Assembly: GCF_000714815.1 (NCBI RefSeq)
Contig: NZ_JMIH01000026.1
Location: 1 to 49,396, forward strand
DNA: 49,396 nucleotides
Source: Anditalea andensis
Lineage (GTDB): Bacteria; Bacteroidota; Bacteroidia; Cytophagales; Cyclobacteriaceae
Reading direction: 5' to 3'
Translations under genes and position numbers: made by a program
Notes under the pieces: model-generated
The model's database searches: none
What the model was told of the DNA's origin: nothing
The model's input: only the letters and a program-made list of their open reading frames with translations
In this document: positions 28,550 through 36,992 of the stretch, one piece after another
Numbering within the stretch: the stretch's first letter is position 1
Layout of the letters: every line of letters begins with the position of its first letter

Positions 28550-29568
28550 TTGGAACCTTCTATTATTAATGCAATTAAATATTTTATTGTGACCTCGTTG
28601 AGATAGCTGTATTTGATAGAGTAGGAACCGAATTTGGTTTTATAAACGTTTTCGACATTAGTCTCAAAGTTAGTTTCAAAATGAACAAGAATTGTTTCAC
28701 AAATTTTCCAAAATTCCTTATTGCTAGCTTTGTTAAATAAACACCTAGACAAGTTAGAATTACATTCTTGAATTGAGTCTATCGCGTCTTCAATAGGAAG
28801 TGTATTTGTAAAAACTGAAAAGTATATCGGAATACTTTTATGGGAAAAAATTTCAACACCTATTATCCTGCAAATAAGAAAAGTATCAATGTCAAGAATT
28901 TTTAAGTGTCTATTATAACTAATAACATCTAAAATATTCGAGATCGTTTGATTTTCAATTAGTGAGTTTTTCTTTACTGATTGAATATCTCGTAGTTCTT
29001 TAAAAATATTAAGATAGAAGTCATCGGTTTTTAAAGCCTTATTTTTAAATTTAATTATAAGTTTTAGGTATTCTTGTTCTGTTGTTTCATCTTCAACAAT
29101 TACAACTTTGCTTAGAAATGTATCAATTTCTGAAGAATAGTCAATTGAATCTCCTTTAACTCGTTTTACTTCTTCAACTAACCCAGCTTTTATCCTACCA
29201 AAAGTCTTAGCCTCAAAATTTGAGCAATGATATAACTTTAGTGAATTATCAGTTTTATACTCATCTTTTAATTCTTGACAAAAAAACATGTATTCTTTGA
29301 ATCTAAACTTTGATAATGAATTGTCAAATAAAGTAAAAAAATATTTTCCAATTTTTTTTGGATTAAGGTTAGCTTCATTTTTCGATTGAATATCCCAAAT
29401 ATTATTGCCACTCTTATCAATTCCACTTACGTCATTAAAACAATCAAAAGTTATATATTCAATTTCTTTTTTGCAATCACTTTTTCCGATAAGATACAAT
29501 AATGATTTAGTCTCAAATACTGATGCCTTTTCATTGTTAATTTCTGTATTCCTAAAAGTGTAGCTCAT
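28546..29568 (-). CDS. Cap4/DUF4297-like nuclease partner
   Basis: The 340-residue protein begins with a probable PD-(D/E)XK-like core: ITFDCFNDVSGIDKSGN, then NIWDIQSKNEANLNPKKIGK (about residues 45-80), giving D...QxK as in Cap4/DUF4297 nucleases. The remaining ~250 residues are helical (FLSKVVIVEDETTEQEYLKL, FKELRDIQSVKKNSL). By analogy with Lamassu and ABC-3C systems it would cleave DNA when the ATPase partner senses infection. The gene precedes the ATPase gene and overlaps it by four bases (ATGA). Family assignment is moderate; I rely on the short motif and the partner. Confidence 0.6.
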   Translation of the reverse strand: MSYTFRNTEINNEKASVFETKSLLYLIGKSDCKKEIEYITFDCFNDVSGIDKSGNNIWDIQSKNEANLNPKKIGKYFFTLFDNSLSKFRFKEYMFFCQELKDEYKTDNSLKLYHCSNFEAKTFGRIKAGLVEEVKRVKGDSIDYSSEIDTFLSKVVIVEDETTEQEYLKLIIKFKNKALKTDDFYLNIFKELRDIQSVKKNSLIENQTISNILDVISYNRHLKILDIDTFLICRIIGVEIFSHKSIPIYFSVFTNTLPIEDAIDSIQECNSNLSRCLFNKASNKEFWKICETILVHFETNFETNVENVYKTKFGSYSIKYSYLNEVTIKYLIALIIEGSK

Positions 29569-29599
29569 TTATTGAAGTGAGTTTTTATTAATTGCCGAT

Positions 29600-29697
29600 A
29601 ACGTACACCGGTTAGCCCCGGATATGGTCGGTGACTCCTTGTCTGTGGTTAACCGGATGATGAATGGAGTTGTCCTTTGGATGGAAGGCTCCCGGGT
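29600..29697. repeat. Junction element B, copy 1
   Basis: AACGTACACCGGTTAGCC, ATATGGTCGGTGAC, CTTGTCTGTGGTTAACCG and GGAGTTGTCCTTTGGA occur in order, as in copy 2 at 47279-47375. It lies directly upstream of a two-gene minus-strand module. CCGGTTA and GGTTAACCGG form an internal inverted repeat. Confidence 0.85.
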
Positions 29698-29728
29698 TTA
29701 AATAATTAAATTATGAATATCCTAGATA

Positions 29729-30400
29729 TCAATTTCCATCCCTCCCCAATAAAACCATTTTCCCACCCTTAAACAATACCCTAATCTAGGTATATTTTCT
29801 ATAATATTATGTAATACAAATAACCCTAGTTGAAGATCACTTTCTATAGATCGTAATAGGGGAGTAGGGGCGATTATTTTCAGAAACCCTAATAATATTT
29901 TTAAATACCCATTATATAATAGCAAAAAGCCCCCAATCCCTCAGTGGCTTTTTACTAACTAGGTGCTAAACAACTTTAAACTTCATACCTAAATGTAATA
30001 CGTATCTATTTGAAAGGCAATAGCATAAATTTTTCATTTCCCGTGAAGGAAGGTGAGAGGAGATCAAATCGTACTTTGCTTGAGGTTATGAAGATTTGGC
30101 TAATAGATTTATATAAGCATGGTCCCATGACCTCCGGAATAATGTCTGATTTTTTACCTAATTATTTTATTAGGTTATGCCACTTAAAGTCCTATACATT
30201 AATCTTGATTTCCAGTTTAAATATGAGAAATGATGAGCCTTAGCCCCTCTTTTCGTTTAGATTCGCAGGATCCACCAAAAAAAATCAAAAAACCAGTCCT
30301 ACAGTAGATGAATTTCTGTGCAACGAATCACCGCATTTAGCTATCACATATTTAAGAAAATTTAAAGAAATTACTTGCTATTTAAGACAGTACTTCAATC
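29729..30400. repeat. R element copy 4
   Basis: It contains TACCCTAATCTAGGTA (29777-29792), GATCACTTTCTATAGATCGT, the hairpin at 29924-29953 and the edge TTTAAGACAGTACTTCAATC (30381-30400), a variant of the shared 20-mer. The middle diverges from copies 3 and 5. The DUF6438 lipoprotein gene ends 11 bases beyond the edge. Confidence 0.85.
29924..29953. terminator. Terminator-like hairpin in R copy 4
   Basis: AAAAAGCC (29924-29931) pairs with GGCTTTTT (29946-29953) around a 14-base loop. The flanking A and T runs would allow it to act on both strands. Confidence 0.6.
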
Positions 30401-30410
30401 AGCGGCAGAT

Positions 30411-31136
30411 TTACATTAATCCTTCCTCATTAAGATACACCTTTATTCGTTGAAATATTGGCTTAATTCTATAGGGAATATTAAAATCCGTTGTTGAAAA
30501 GTTTATGGATTCGTTTTCATTGTAATTAATATCAAAATTTATTAACCAGCCATCTACGTCAGGAATAGCTACCCAATCAGGGTCAAGTTGATTTATATTA
30601 GACCTTTTAAACAGACTGTCTATTTCCTTAACCAACTTATCATTCAACTTTCCTTTTTTTATTCCAAGCGTTTGGGTATTATACTTGCCATTAAAAACCT
30701 CTAAGCCATCGCTATCCAATACATAATCAAATTCCCAACATAAATCAAAACACCTGTGCGCTGAGATTGAGATTGTATTAAAATTAAGATCTTTATCGAA
30801 TTCTAATTTTCTTGAATAATAATGATTTACATCTCCATTTTTTTTAATTATTAAACTGTCTTCGGTAAGATTAAGGATTGTGTATTCTGACTTTCCCTTT
30901 AATTCTTTTATTAACAACTTATCTTCACTGATTGAATATGGCCCCATTAAAAGACCCCACCGATCATCAATTTTATAGGCACTATCATTTTCAAATTTAA
31001 GACCCGACCAATCATATATAAACCCAATATCCTCAAATACTGGGATCCATTCTCCTTCTATTGATATTGGTAATCCATTTTCCTTTTTTTGGGAACAGTG
31101 GATGAAGATTATAAAAATCAATGCTAGGTATTTCAT
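30411..31136 (-). CDS. Lipoprotein with DUF6438-like domain
   Basis: From the ATG at 31136 the protein is 241 residues and starts MKYLALIFIIFIHC, a lipoprotein signal with the cysteine at position 14. The C-terminal half has ISAHRCFDLCWEFDYVLDSD followed by GLEVFNGK, which fits the DUF6438 pattern of a CxxxC core and a Y...G strand. The N-terminal half is beta-rich (GEWIPVFEDIGF, YSISEDKLLIK). It sits alone between R copy 4 and junction hairpin A copy 3. Such domains are found in ordinary surface lipoproteins, so a defence role is not indicated. Confidence 0.65.
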   Translation of the reverse strand: MKYLALIFIIFIHCSQKKENGLPISIEGEWIPVFEDIGFIYDWSGLKFENDSAYKIDDRWGLLMGPYSISEDKLLIKELKGKSEYTILNLTEDSLIIKKNGDVNHYYSRKLEFDKDLNFNTISISAHRCFDLCWEFDYVLDSDGLEVFNGKYNTQTLGIKKGKLNDKLVKEIDSLFKRSNINQLDPDWVAIPDVDGWLINFDINYNENESINFSTTDFNIPYRIKPIFQRIKVYLNEEGLM

Positions 31137-31154
31137 TGTTTTATTGGCCAAACG

Positions 31155-31245
31155 TAAAGTGTTTTAGAAGCAATCTAGAAAAAATAAAATAACTATTTTA
31201 ATTAACATTTCAAGATTGCGGTTAAAACTTAGTCGGACTAAGCCG
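31155..31245. repeat. Junction hairpin A, copy 3
   Basis: TGTTTTAGAAGCAATCT (31160-31176) faces AGATTGCGGTTAAAACT (31213-31229), and CTTAGTC-G-GACTAAG (31228-31242) forms a second, perfect hairpin. The element starts just upstream of the lipoprotein gene. It aligns with 18631 and 26506. Confidence 0.8.
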
Positions 31246-31587
31246 GGTCATGCCTATGGGTATTCATCTTTTTTGTTTAGGACAGTTTCGATTCTTTTTG
31301 GATGAAATAATGAATTTTGAACAAGTTACATTTATTTACATGGAATTTTGGTTTGGGAATGGTCATACCTATGCCTTTAACAGAACTTCTGCTTTATTTT
31401 TCTGACTACTTTTCAAAGAACTTCAATGCTGCTTTTTCAATTTAGGGACCGTTATCTTTGGCCTCGGGCAGGGCAAACACATCTTACCGGTTTTGCAGCA
31501 GGGGGACTTTAACATTTCGGTTCCGAATATATCTTCCATAACCTCGTAGGTGTTCAACCCCTGGTAAAATGACAACACCCTGGTCAA
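31246..31587. other. Decayed sequence between lipoprotein and pseudogene
   Basis: No complete gene is present. Parts align with 26600-26780. On the minus strand a frame continuous with the downstream pseudogene reads YQGLNTYEVMEDIFG and then a cysteine-rich SPCCKTGKMCLPCP near 31466-31540. This could be the tail of a different protein, possibly a transposase, joined by a past rearrangement. Confidence 0.35.
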
Positions 31588-31770
31588 TAGCAAAACAAGT
31601 TCACCGTAAATTATTATTTCTGTCTGTCTGCCTTATTAGTTTGCCTGATAAGCTAAAATTGCAAATCCAATTAGTCCTGCAAACCGTACAAACTGATAAA
31701 ATCCGTAAGGCATATCCGCCAAACAGAGAAAGAATAAAATCGCTAAGATAATTTTTAAAGTTTTATCCAT
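31588..31770 (-). pseudogene. Truncated DUF6804-like small membrane protein
   Basis: From the ATG at 31770 the frame reads MDKTLKIILAILFFLCLADM then PYGFYQFVRFAGLIGFAILAYQAN, strongly like the ~90-residue DUF6804 membrane family. Two consecutive TAA codons interrupt it at 31633-31638, and the same frame then continues GRQTEIIIYGELVLL, still family-like. The adjacent stops are where relatives tend to have glutamine (CAA), which fits two C-to-T changes. After about 31588 the homology ends. Confidence 0.6.
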
Positions 31771-31951
31771 ACTCAATAGTATTTTATGTAATACAATCCT
31801 GTTTCTGGTATGCCAAAACTCCAATACTTTCTACCGGCTGGACTTACTCCAAAACGAAAGCCCAAAACTCCAAAACTTGTTCCAACACCTTTTTTTGAAA
31901 CAGTGGCTCTGAAAGGGCCAATATTCTTTGATTTTCTAAAACGCCAAGCCA

Positions 31952-33736
31952 TTATACTTTTTCAAATTCTAAAATGCAATTGTTTAATTTATCTGTTAAT
32001 TTCAATTTGTCTTTAGTTAATTCTGAAATTGAATAGTTGACTTTATTCCCAAGTAAATCTATTTCAACTTCATCTTTCAATGAATTATAGTTCCATTTCC
32101 CCTTGTTCATCTGGTCGTTTTCAAAATAAAGTAATTCATTATCTGTCAAAGAGCCATTTCTGAAAAAATATTCAATTTTATCAGGTGAGCCATTTTGTTT
32201 CCAAAATGATTCTTCAATTTTAGGTTGGTCGATAACAGTATTTGTGGGTATTGGGTTTGCTTGATTATACATTCCTTTTGCTTGAATCAATGCTTTTGCT
32301 TTTTCTTCCTGATACCAAGCATCAGCATAAATGTTTGCAAGGTCTCTTTGGTAATCCGCAAGTTTATTAAGAAGTTCTTTATTGTTACGAAGTTCTACTT
32401 CCAATTTATCTTTCTCCGCATCCAGTCTGATAGAACCATTTAGTTTTGCTGCATCATTTGCAAGACGCATATACTCATTTATTTCACGATTGAGCATATC
32501 AACCTTTTTACTTTCATCAATGTAAATTTGATATTCAATAGCATCAAGTTTTTCATCATAGGGACCCCGCTTTGTTAAAAGTTTAATAACGACAGGAGCA
32601 GTTTCTAGGACTATGAATAAAAGAGTTATTACCAAACTTGCCCACCAAATCGAATTTCCAAATGATGAGATACTACCTAATGCTTCAAGACGAGCAGGTA
32701 AATCAGAACTTCTTTTATTTGCATTTACCCAGTCAGACTTACGCTGTAAATAGGTTTTGTTCAAATTTTCAATTTGTTGAGTTATATTATTTTTTGCTGA
32801 TTCATACTTTGTAGAAACAGAAATTGCCGATTGACTTAATTGGATTTCAGCGGTGCTTTGTTTTCCCTTCTGTTCCGATAATTCTGTATTTAGTTTCTGG
32901 ATTTCTGCTACAAGAGCTTTGTTTTCATTGGATTTTGCGACTGCCGTTGCATTGGGTAACCAAACAGTATAGGGTATCTTTTCAGTTTCATTGGTTATTT
33001 GGTCAACCTTAGTTTTATATCTAGTTTCCTTGTATCTATTTGCATCAATTATCTTTGTGTTTGCCGTAATTGTCTGCTCTTTCGTTTTAATATCGTTTTC
33101 AAGTTTTGGAATTTTTATTTTTGCATCCTGATATATAGGGTTATTGGAGAAAATTGCAGATTTATCTTCTTCTTCTTGTTTATTGATGCCAGATAACTGA
33201 TTGTTTAAATCTTCGATTCTTTTGGTTTCTTCAATATCAAAATTCGAATCTTCTGTTTTAACAGTGTTTTCAAGTTCTTTGTCAATTCTGTTTTGGAAAA
33301 GTCTTAATTCTATTGGTTTTGAAACAGTCAAAGCTATAATTAAGGCAATAATAAAACGTGGTGAAGCCATATAAACTTGATTCCAAAACAATCTGCTTCT
33401 TTCCGATATAAGTTCGTTTTTCTTATTTGGATTGGTTTCTCTTTTTATGTCTGTTTGAGTTGGTATTTTCTCTTTCCGAAGACTTAAAACAATATATCTA
33501 TCAAGGTTAAATATTACTATCGCCCAAAACACACCAAAAAGTATAGATACAATTGCGTTCTCAAAAACAAAATGCATAGCATACGCACCACTTAACAAAG
33601 CGAGGCAAGCCGTTAAAAAAATGGTAGCACCAATTCCAGCAAATTTGTTCCATTCTGTAGGACAATCGATTATTATTTCTTTGTCTGCTCCAGAACATAG
33701 TATAAAGAAGTTCTGCAAACCGCTTGGCTTTCTCAT
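31952..33736 (-). CDS. DUF4407 membrane protein with coiled coil
   Basis: From the ATG at 33736 the protein is 594 residues. That start lies four bases after the kinase stop and has AGGAGA upstream; an earlier ATG at 33772 would overlap the kinase by 32 bases. The DUF4407 layout is clear: four membrane helices in the N-terminal third and middle (IGATIFLTACLALLSGAYAM, AIVSILFGVFWAIVIFNLDRY, FIIALIIALTV, IWWASLVITLLFIVLETAP), and a long charged coiled coil between the third and fourth (about residues 155-340). A second helical tail follows. The family has no settled function. It is the last gene of the TerY-P operon here, suggesting a membrane target or output for the phosphorylation module. 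Confidence 0.85.
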   Translation of the reverse strand: MRKPSGLQNFFILCSGADKEIIIDCPTEWNKFAGIGATIFLTACLALLSGAYAMHFVFENAIVSILFGVFWAIVIFNLDRYIVLSLRKEKIPTQTDIKRETNPNKKNELISERSRLFWNQVYMASPRFIIALIIALTVSKPIELRLFQNRIDKELENTVKTEDSNFDIEETKRIEDLNNQLSGINKQEEEDKSAIFSNNPIYQDAKIKIPKLENDIKTKEQTITANTKIIDANRYKETRYKTKVDQITNETEKIPYTVWLPNATAVAKSNENKALVAEIQKLNTELSEQKGKQSTAEIQLSQSAISVSTKYESAKNNITQQIENLNKTYLQRKSDWVNANKRSSDLPARLEALGSISSFGNSIWWASLVITLLFIVLETAPVVIKLLTKRGPYDEKLDAIEYQIYIDESKKVDMLNREINEYMRLANDAAKLNGSIRLDAEKDKLEVELRNNKELLNKLADYQRDLANIYADAWYQEEKAKALIQAKGMYNQANPIPTNTVIDQPKIEESFWKQNGSPDKIEYFFRNGSLTDNELLYFENDQMNKGKWNYNSLKDEVEIDLLGNKVNYSISELTKDKLKLTDKLNNCILEFEKV

Positions 33737-33740
33737 ATTA

Positions 33741-35273
33741 TTATGTTGATATTTTTCTCCTAATGCTTTCATATATACTCGAAAGATTTAATTCATTTTT
33801 GGGTTTATGCTGTGGTTTCAATGTTCTCAATTCATTACTTTTTTCCGTAAAAATTGGTCTAGGACTTATTAATGATTCAAAATTGATTGAAACGTCAATT
33901 TTTGGCGAACTGATTTGTATAGGATTCAAATTAACTCTGCTCGTAAATTCGGGCATTGGTATTTTTAGACATTCTAAAACGGGGGTAGGAAATAGCTTAA
34001 TATCTACATCTGCCTCTACTTCACCAAAATATCCTGTTGCTTTTAATGTGTATATAACATCTTTAACAGGGATTACTTTAATTTCAGTTTTACCTGTAAC
34101 ATCACCAACTTGATTGTCAATAATTATTGTATGGGCATTTTCGACTTTCCATTTCAATGTAACTGGAGCTCCATTTATTACCGCTGCTCTATCAGAAACG
34201 AAACTTTTAATAGTTGGCGGAAGCATTACACCTCCTAAAACATTAATCCATTGTCTATAACTTAATCGCATACTGCGATTATTATAGCCGTTGTTTATTG
34301 TGTCTTTAAATGCTTTGAATAATGCAGGATTAATTTGAGTATTCAGTTTGTCAATATACCAATCATAAGTTCCAGTATGTTCTGTTCTGAAATTCGGATT
34401 GTTTTTGTCAATATCAGACCACTTATGTTTCTTAAAATAATCAACCATTTCTTTTTCGCCTCTCACTTTTAAAAAGAAAAGAGGGTGGAAAGGGAAAAGC
34501 ATAAAATGAATAGCAATAGCAACCGCCCAAGTGTCGGTATTTAAATCTACTTTAATAACAGGAGAATTACTGTTAAGTAATTGTTTCTGTATTTCGGGGG
34601 CAAGCCATTCGCCTGGCTTTCCGTAAGTTTCAGGATTGTCATTAATTGCTCCGCCCTCATAGTCAATTAAGCAAAGCTTTCCGTCCTTTTCGTTTACAAA
34701 AAAGTTTTTAGGATTTAGGTCTGCATAAATGAATTTCATTTGTTCCAAATGAGAAAATGCCTCAACTAAATCGTAAGCCATTTTTACCCTATGGTCAACT
34801 GGCATATTGTAAAAGTTGTTCCTTAGCTGTTTCCTTTTGTCTAAATCTTCTTCATTAAAGATTTGTCCGAATAACATCCAGTCCTCTTGTAAAAGGAGAT
34901 TAGCAGAATAGCCTAAAACCTTTTTACCGTTCAACACTCCTTCATAACTGAATTGTGGCAATGCACCCAGAGCATTTACTTGTTGAATTGATTTTTCATT
35001 TTTTTGTTTTAAATAGTTGTTATGGCTGATAATCTGTTCTTGAAGTTTAACAATGGTGTCGTAACCTCTTTTTGCACTTCCTGAACCGTCATCAATAAAA
35101 ATTTTTAAAACCTGCTTTGTTGGAATACTTGTTCCATTTAATGAATTGCAAAAATAGACTTCGCCAAAAGCTCCGCTATCAAATGGAATATCATCAATCT
35201 CAATTAATTTAACGGAATTAAATTCAGGATTTAATTCTGATGTTTTAGATTGTATTACCTGAATTACTTTCAT
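33741..35273 (-). CDS. Protein kinase-like protein of TerY-P module
   Basis: This 510-residue protein has an eukaryotic-like kinase domain at about residues 30-340. The glycine-rich loop is SGAFGEVYF (about 34), the lysine is in VLKIF (about 57), the catalytic loop is FIYADLNPKNFFV (about 188), with AD in place of the usual HRD, and the metal-binding motif is LIDYEGG (about 206), DYE in place of DFG. The C-terminus (about 365-455) has an Ig-like region, SFVSDRAAVINGAPVTLKW. It forms, with the vWA and PP2C genes, the TerY-P phosphorylation triad described in bacterial stress and defence loci. It overlaps the phosphatase gene by 29 bases. Confidence 0.85.
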   Translation of the reverse strand: MKVIQVIQSKTSELNPEFNSVKLIEIDDIPFDSGAFGEVYFCNSLNGTSIPTKQVLKIFIDDGSGSAKRGYDTIVKLQEQIISHNNYLKQKNEKSIQQVNALGALPQFSYEGVLNGKKVLGYSANLLLQEDWMLFGQIFNEEDLDKRKQLRNNFYNMPVDHRVKMAYDLVEAFSHLEQMKFIYADLNPKNFFVNEKDGKLCLIDYEGGAINDNPETYGKPGEWLAPEIQKQLLNSNSPVIKVDLNTDTWAVAIAIHFMLFPFHPLFFLKVRGEKEMVDYFKKHKWSDIDKNNPNFRTEHTGTYDWYIDKLNTQINPALFKAFKDTINNGYNNRSMRLSYRQWINVLGGVMLPPTIKSFVSDRAAVINGAPVTLKWKVENAHTIIIDNQVGDVTGKTEIKVIPVKDVIYTLKATGYFGEVEADVDIKLFPTPVLECLKIPMPEFTSRVNLNPIQISSPKIDVSINFESLISPRPIFTEKSNELRTLKPQHKPKNELNLSSIYESIRRKIST

Positions 35274-36159
35274 CTTTTCTAAGCCAATTAATTTGGTTTT
35301 GATAATTCAATGCTTCCTTTGTTGCCAAGATGCCAATTGTTGCATCATCGTCAAAAACTGGTTTTAGTTCTTCCAAATACAGATTTATTATTTGCTCAAT
35401 GCTTTCATTGTTGTATAGCTTATTGTTTTTGAAAAAATGTTTCAGGTATTCAAAGAATTTCAACATTGTTGGTTCGTAACGTACCCAAATTCCTTTATCA
35501 TTTTTTCCTGCTTTAAGTTGGTCGGCAGAATAAATCCCGTCTGTACAAATCATAAAAATGTCACCTACGCTTTTATCTTTTGCTATTTCAAAAATTGTAG
35601 GAACGCATTCGGAAAAATCATTACTATTAGAAATTAGACGATATAGTGCCTCTTTCCCATTTTCGGGTATTGTATGCGGATTTAGATAGTTCAAAGCATT
35701 CCACGGAAACAAATATGCTTCTGGAAATTCGTTGAAATTTCCACGAATGTGCCAAATAGCTCCATTCCCAACATAAGCGACTACTATTTTTTCGTCTGTT
35801 TCAAATACAGTTATTGCAGTTGTTCCGAATAAGTTTTTCTCGTTTTTATCATCTTCGTTTAAGTTTTCGTTTGCAAAATCAATTAGTTTTTCTTTTGCTT
35901 GTTTAAACGCTTCAATAAACTTGGGTTTGGGATTTTTTCCTGCGCTGTCTTTTAAATCACTTGCTAGTGTTTTGAAAAAATCAATAACCCTTTCAGAAGA
36001 TTGTTTTGCATATTTGAAAGAGCCTAAGCCGTCTGCAATAAACATTGCATTAAAGTTTTCGGACTCAAATTCTCCTTTAGAATCCTGATTTTCAGACTTA
36101 TTTGTGGTAGTCGCTGTGGCAATTACTGAATTTTGATATAACTCATCTTTATCCTTCAT
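35245..36159 (-). CDS. PP2C-type protein phosphatase of TerY-P module
   Basis: The ATG at 36159 gives 304 residues; an open frame continues upstream to 36297 but lies inside the vWA gene. PP2C signatures appear in order: NQDSKGEF, NAMFIADGLGSF, LFGTTAITVF, YVGNGAIWHI, CTDGIYSADQ and DDDATIGIL. These include the metal-binding aspartates. It should remove phosphate from serine or threonine residues set by the neighbouring kinase. It overlaps the vWA gene end by 11 bases and the kinase start by 29, so all are translated from one transcript. Confidence 0.88.
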   Translation of the reverse strand: MKDKDELYQNSVIATATTTNKSENQDSKGEFESENFNAMFIADGLGSFKYAKQSSERVIDFFKTLASDLKDSAGKNPKPKFIEAFKQAKEKLIDFANENLNEDDKNEKNLFGTTAITVFETDEKIVVAYVGNGAIWHIRGNFNEFPEAYLFPWNALNYLNPHTIPENGKEALYRLISNSNDFSECVPTIFEIAKDKSVGDIFMICTDGIYSADQLKAGKNDKGIWVRYEPTMLKFFEYLKHFFKNNKLYNNESIEQIINLYLEELKPVFDDDATIGILATKEALNYQNQINWLRKDESNSGNTI

Positions 36160-36820
36160 TACCAAATTTTCGTTTTGCGGACATAGAAGAAATAAAAAAC
36201 TGTCTGAGGTCTGTTTCTTTGTATGTCGTTTTGTAAAGATTTGCTGCACTTGCAATATATGCAAGAACTGTTTTTGCCTCGCTTGTTTCTTTTTCACCTG
36301 CTTTTGCTGGTTGTGTGAACAAAGAACTGCATATCATTATTTTGTCATTTTGTTTTAGGTTCGTAGCAACTTCTTTTGTTACATCAGGGGCTTGGCAAAG
36401 TCCGTCAGACATTATAATTATTCTCACATCGTGTGGAACGCTTGAAGCCTCTGGACTCTTAAGAAATTGACTTGCCAACTTCTCTGCTTCTGCTAATGCT
36501 CCACCAATAAAAGTTCCACCTCCGTGTCCATTCATAGGGTTGTAGTCGCCAAAATCATCGACTTTTGGCAGTTCTGTAATTGGCGTATGCACCTTTGCAT
36601 TGTTGTCAAAAGTTATTACAGCGAAGGAAAAGTTGTTTGATATAGAACTATTTTTAAAATAGCCTAGAAATTCTCTGACCGCTCTGTTTACACTGTCAGC
36701 CAAAGAAATGTTACCGTCTCCAATTGCTTGCATAGAGCCGCTCCCATCAAGAACTAAAATTCCAAGTTGATGGAAAGTTCTGCTTTCGGTTACTTCACCA
36801 ATGTCTTCGATTTGTGTCAT
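36149..36820 (-). CDS. TerY-like vWA domain protein
   Basis: The 223-residue protein is almost entirely one von Willebrand A domain. The MIDAS motif is LVLDGSGSM (about residues 22-30), with a downstream threonine in GGGTFIGGAL (about 100) and the aspartate in IMSDGLC (about 137). This is the TerY-type component of the TerY-P triad, first gene of the operon. In the known triad the vWA protein is thought to be the regulated metal-dependent adaptor; its ligand here is unknown. No terD or other tellurite-type genes are in the window. Confidence 0.87.
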   Translation of the reverse strand: MTQIEDIGEVTESRTFHQLGILVLDGSGSMQAIGDGNISLADSVNRAVREFLGYFKNSSISNNFSFAVITFDNNAKVHTPITELPKVDDFGDYNPMNGHGGGTFIGGALAEAEKLASQFLKSPEASSVPHDVRIIIMSDGLCQAPDVTKEVATNLKQNDKIMICSSLFTQPAKAGEKETSEAKTVLAYIASAANLYKTTYKETDLRQFFISSMSAKRKFGNEG

Positions 36821-36992
36821 ATTTATTGATTTATAAGTGAATTTACTGTTTTATGTGCGTTGGCAAAAAATAAAAATACAGAAGTGTTGGCTTTTGGGTC
36901 GGCTGTCTGAATGTTCACTTTTTCTGTCATTATTTTCTGTTTCATTCTGTCGTTCATTTTTACTCGGTTCATTCTTTAGGCTTGCAGGTAAT
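36821..36992. other. Spacer upstream of TerY-P operon
   Basis: The TerY-P promoter must lie here or in R copy 5. I see T-rich sequence with no clear gene or palindrome. Confidence 0.3.

Noticed and set aside
31569..31751. Plus-strand 60-codon frame near the DUF6804-like pseudogene
   Set aside because: It is the antisense of the recognisable pseudogene and has no features of its own.
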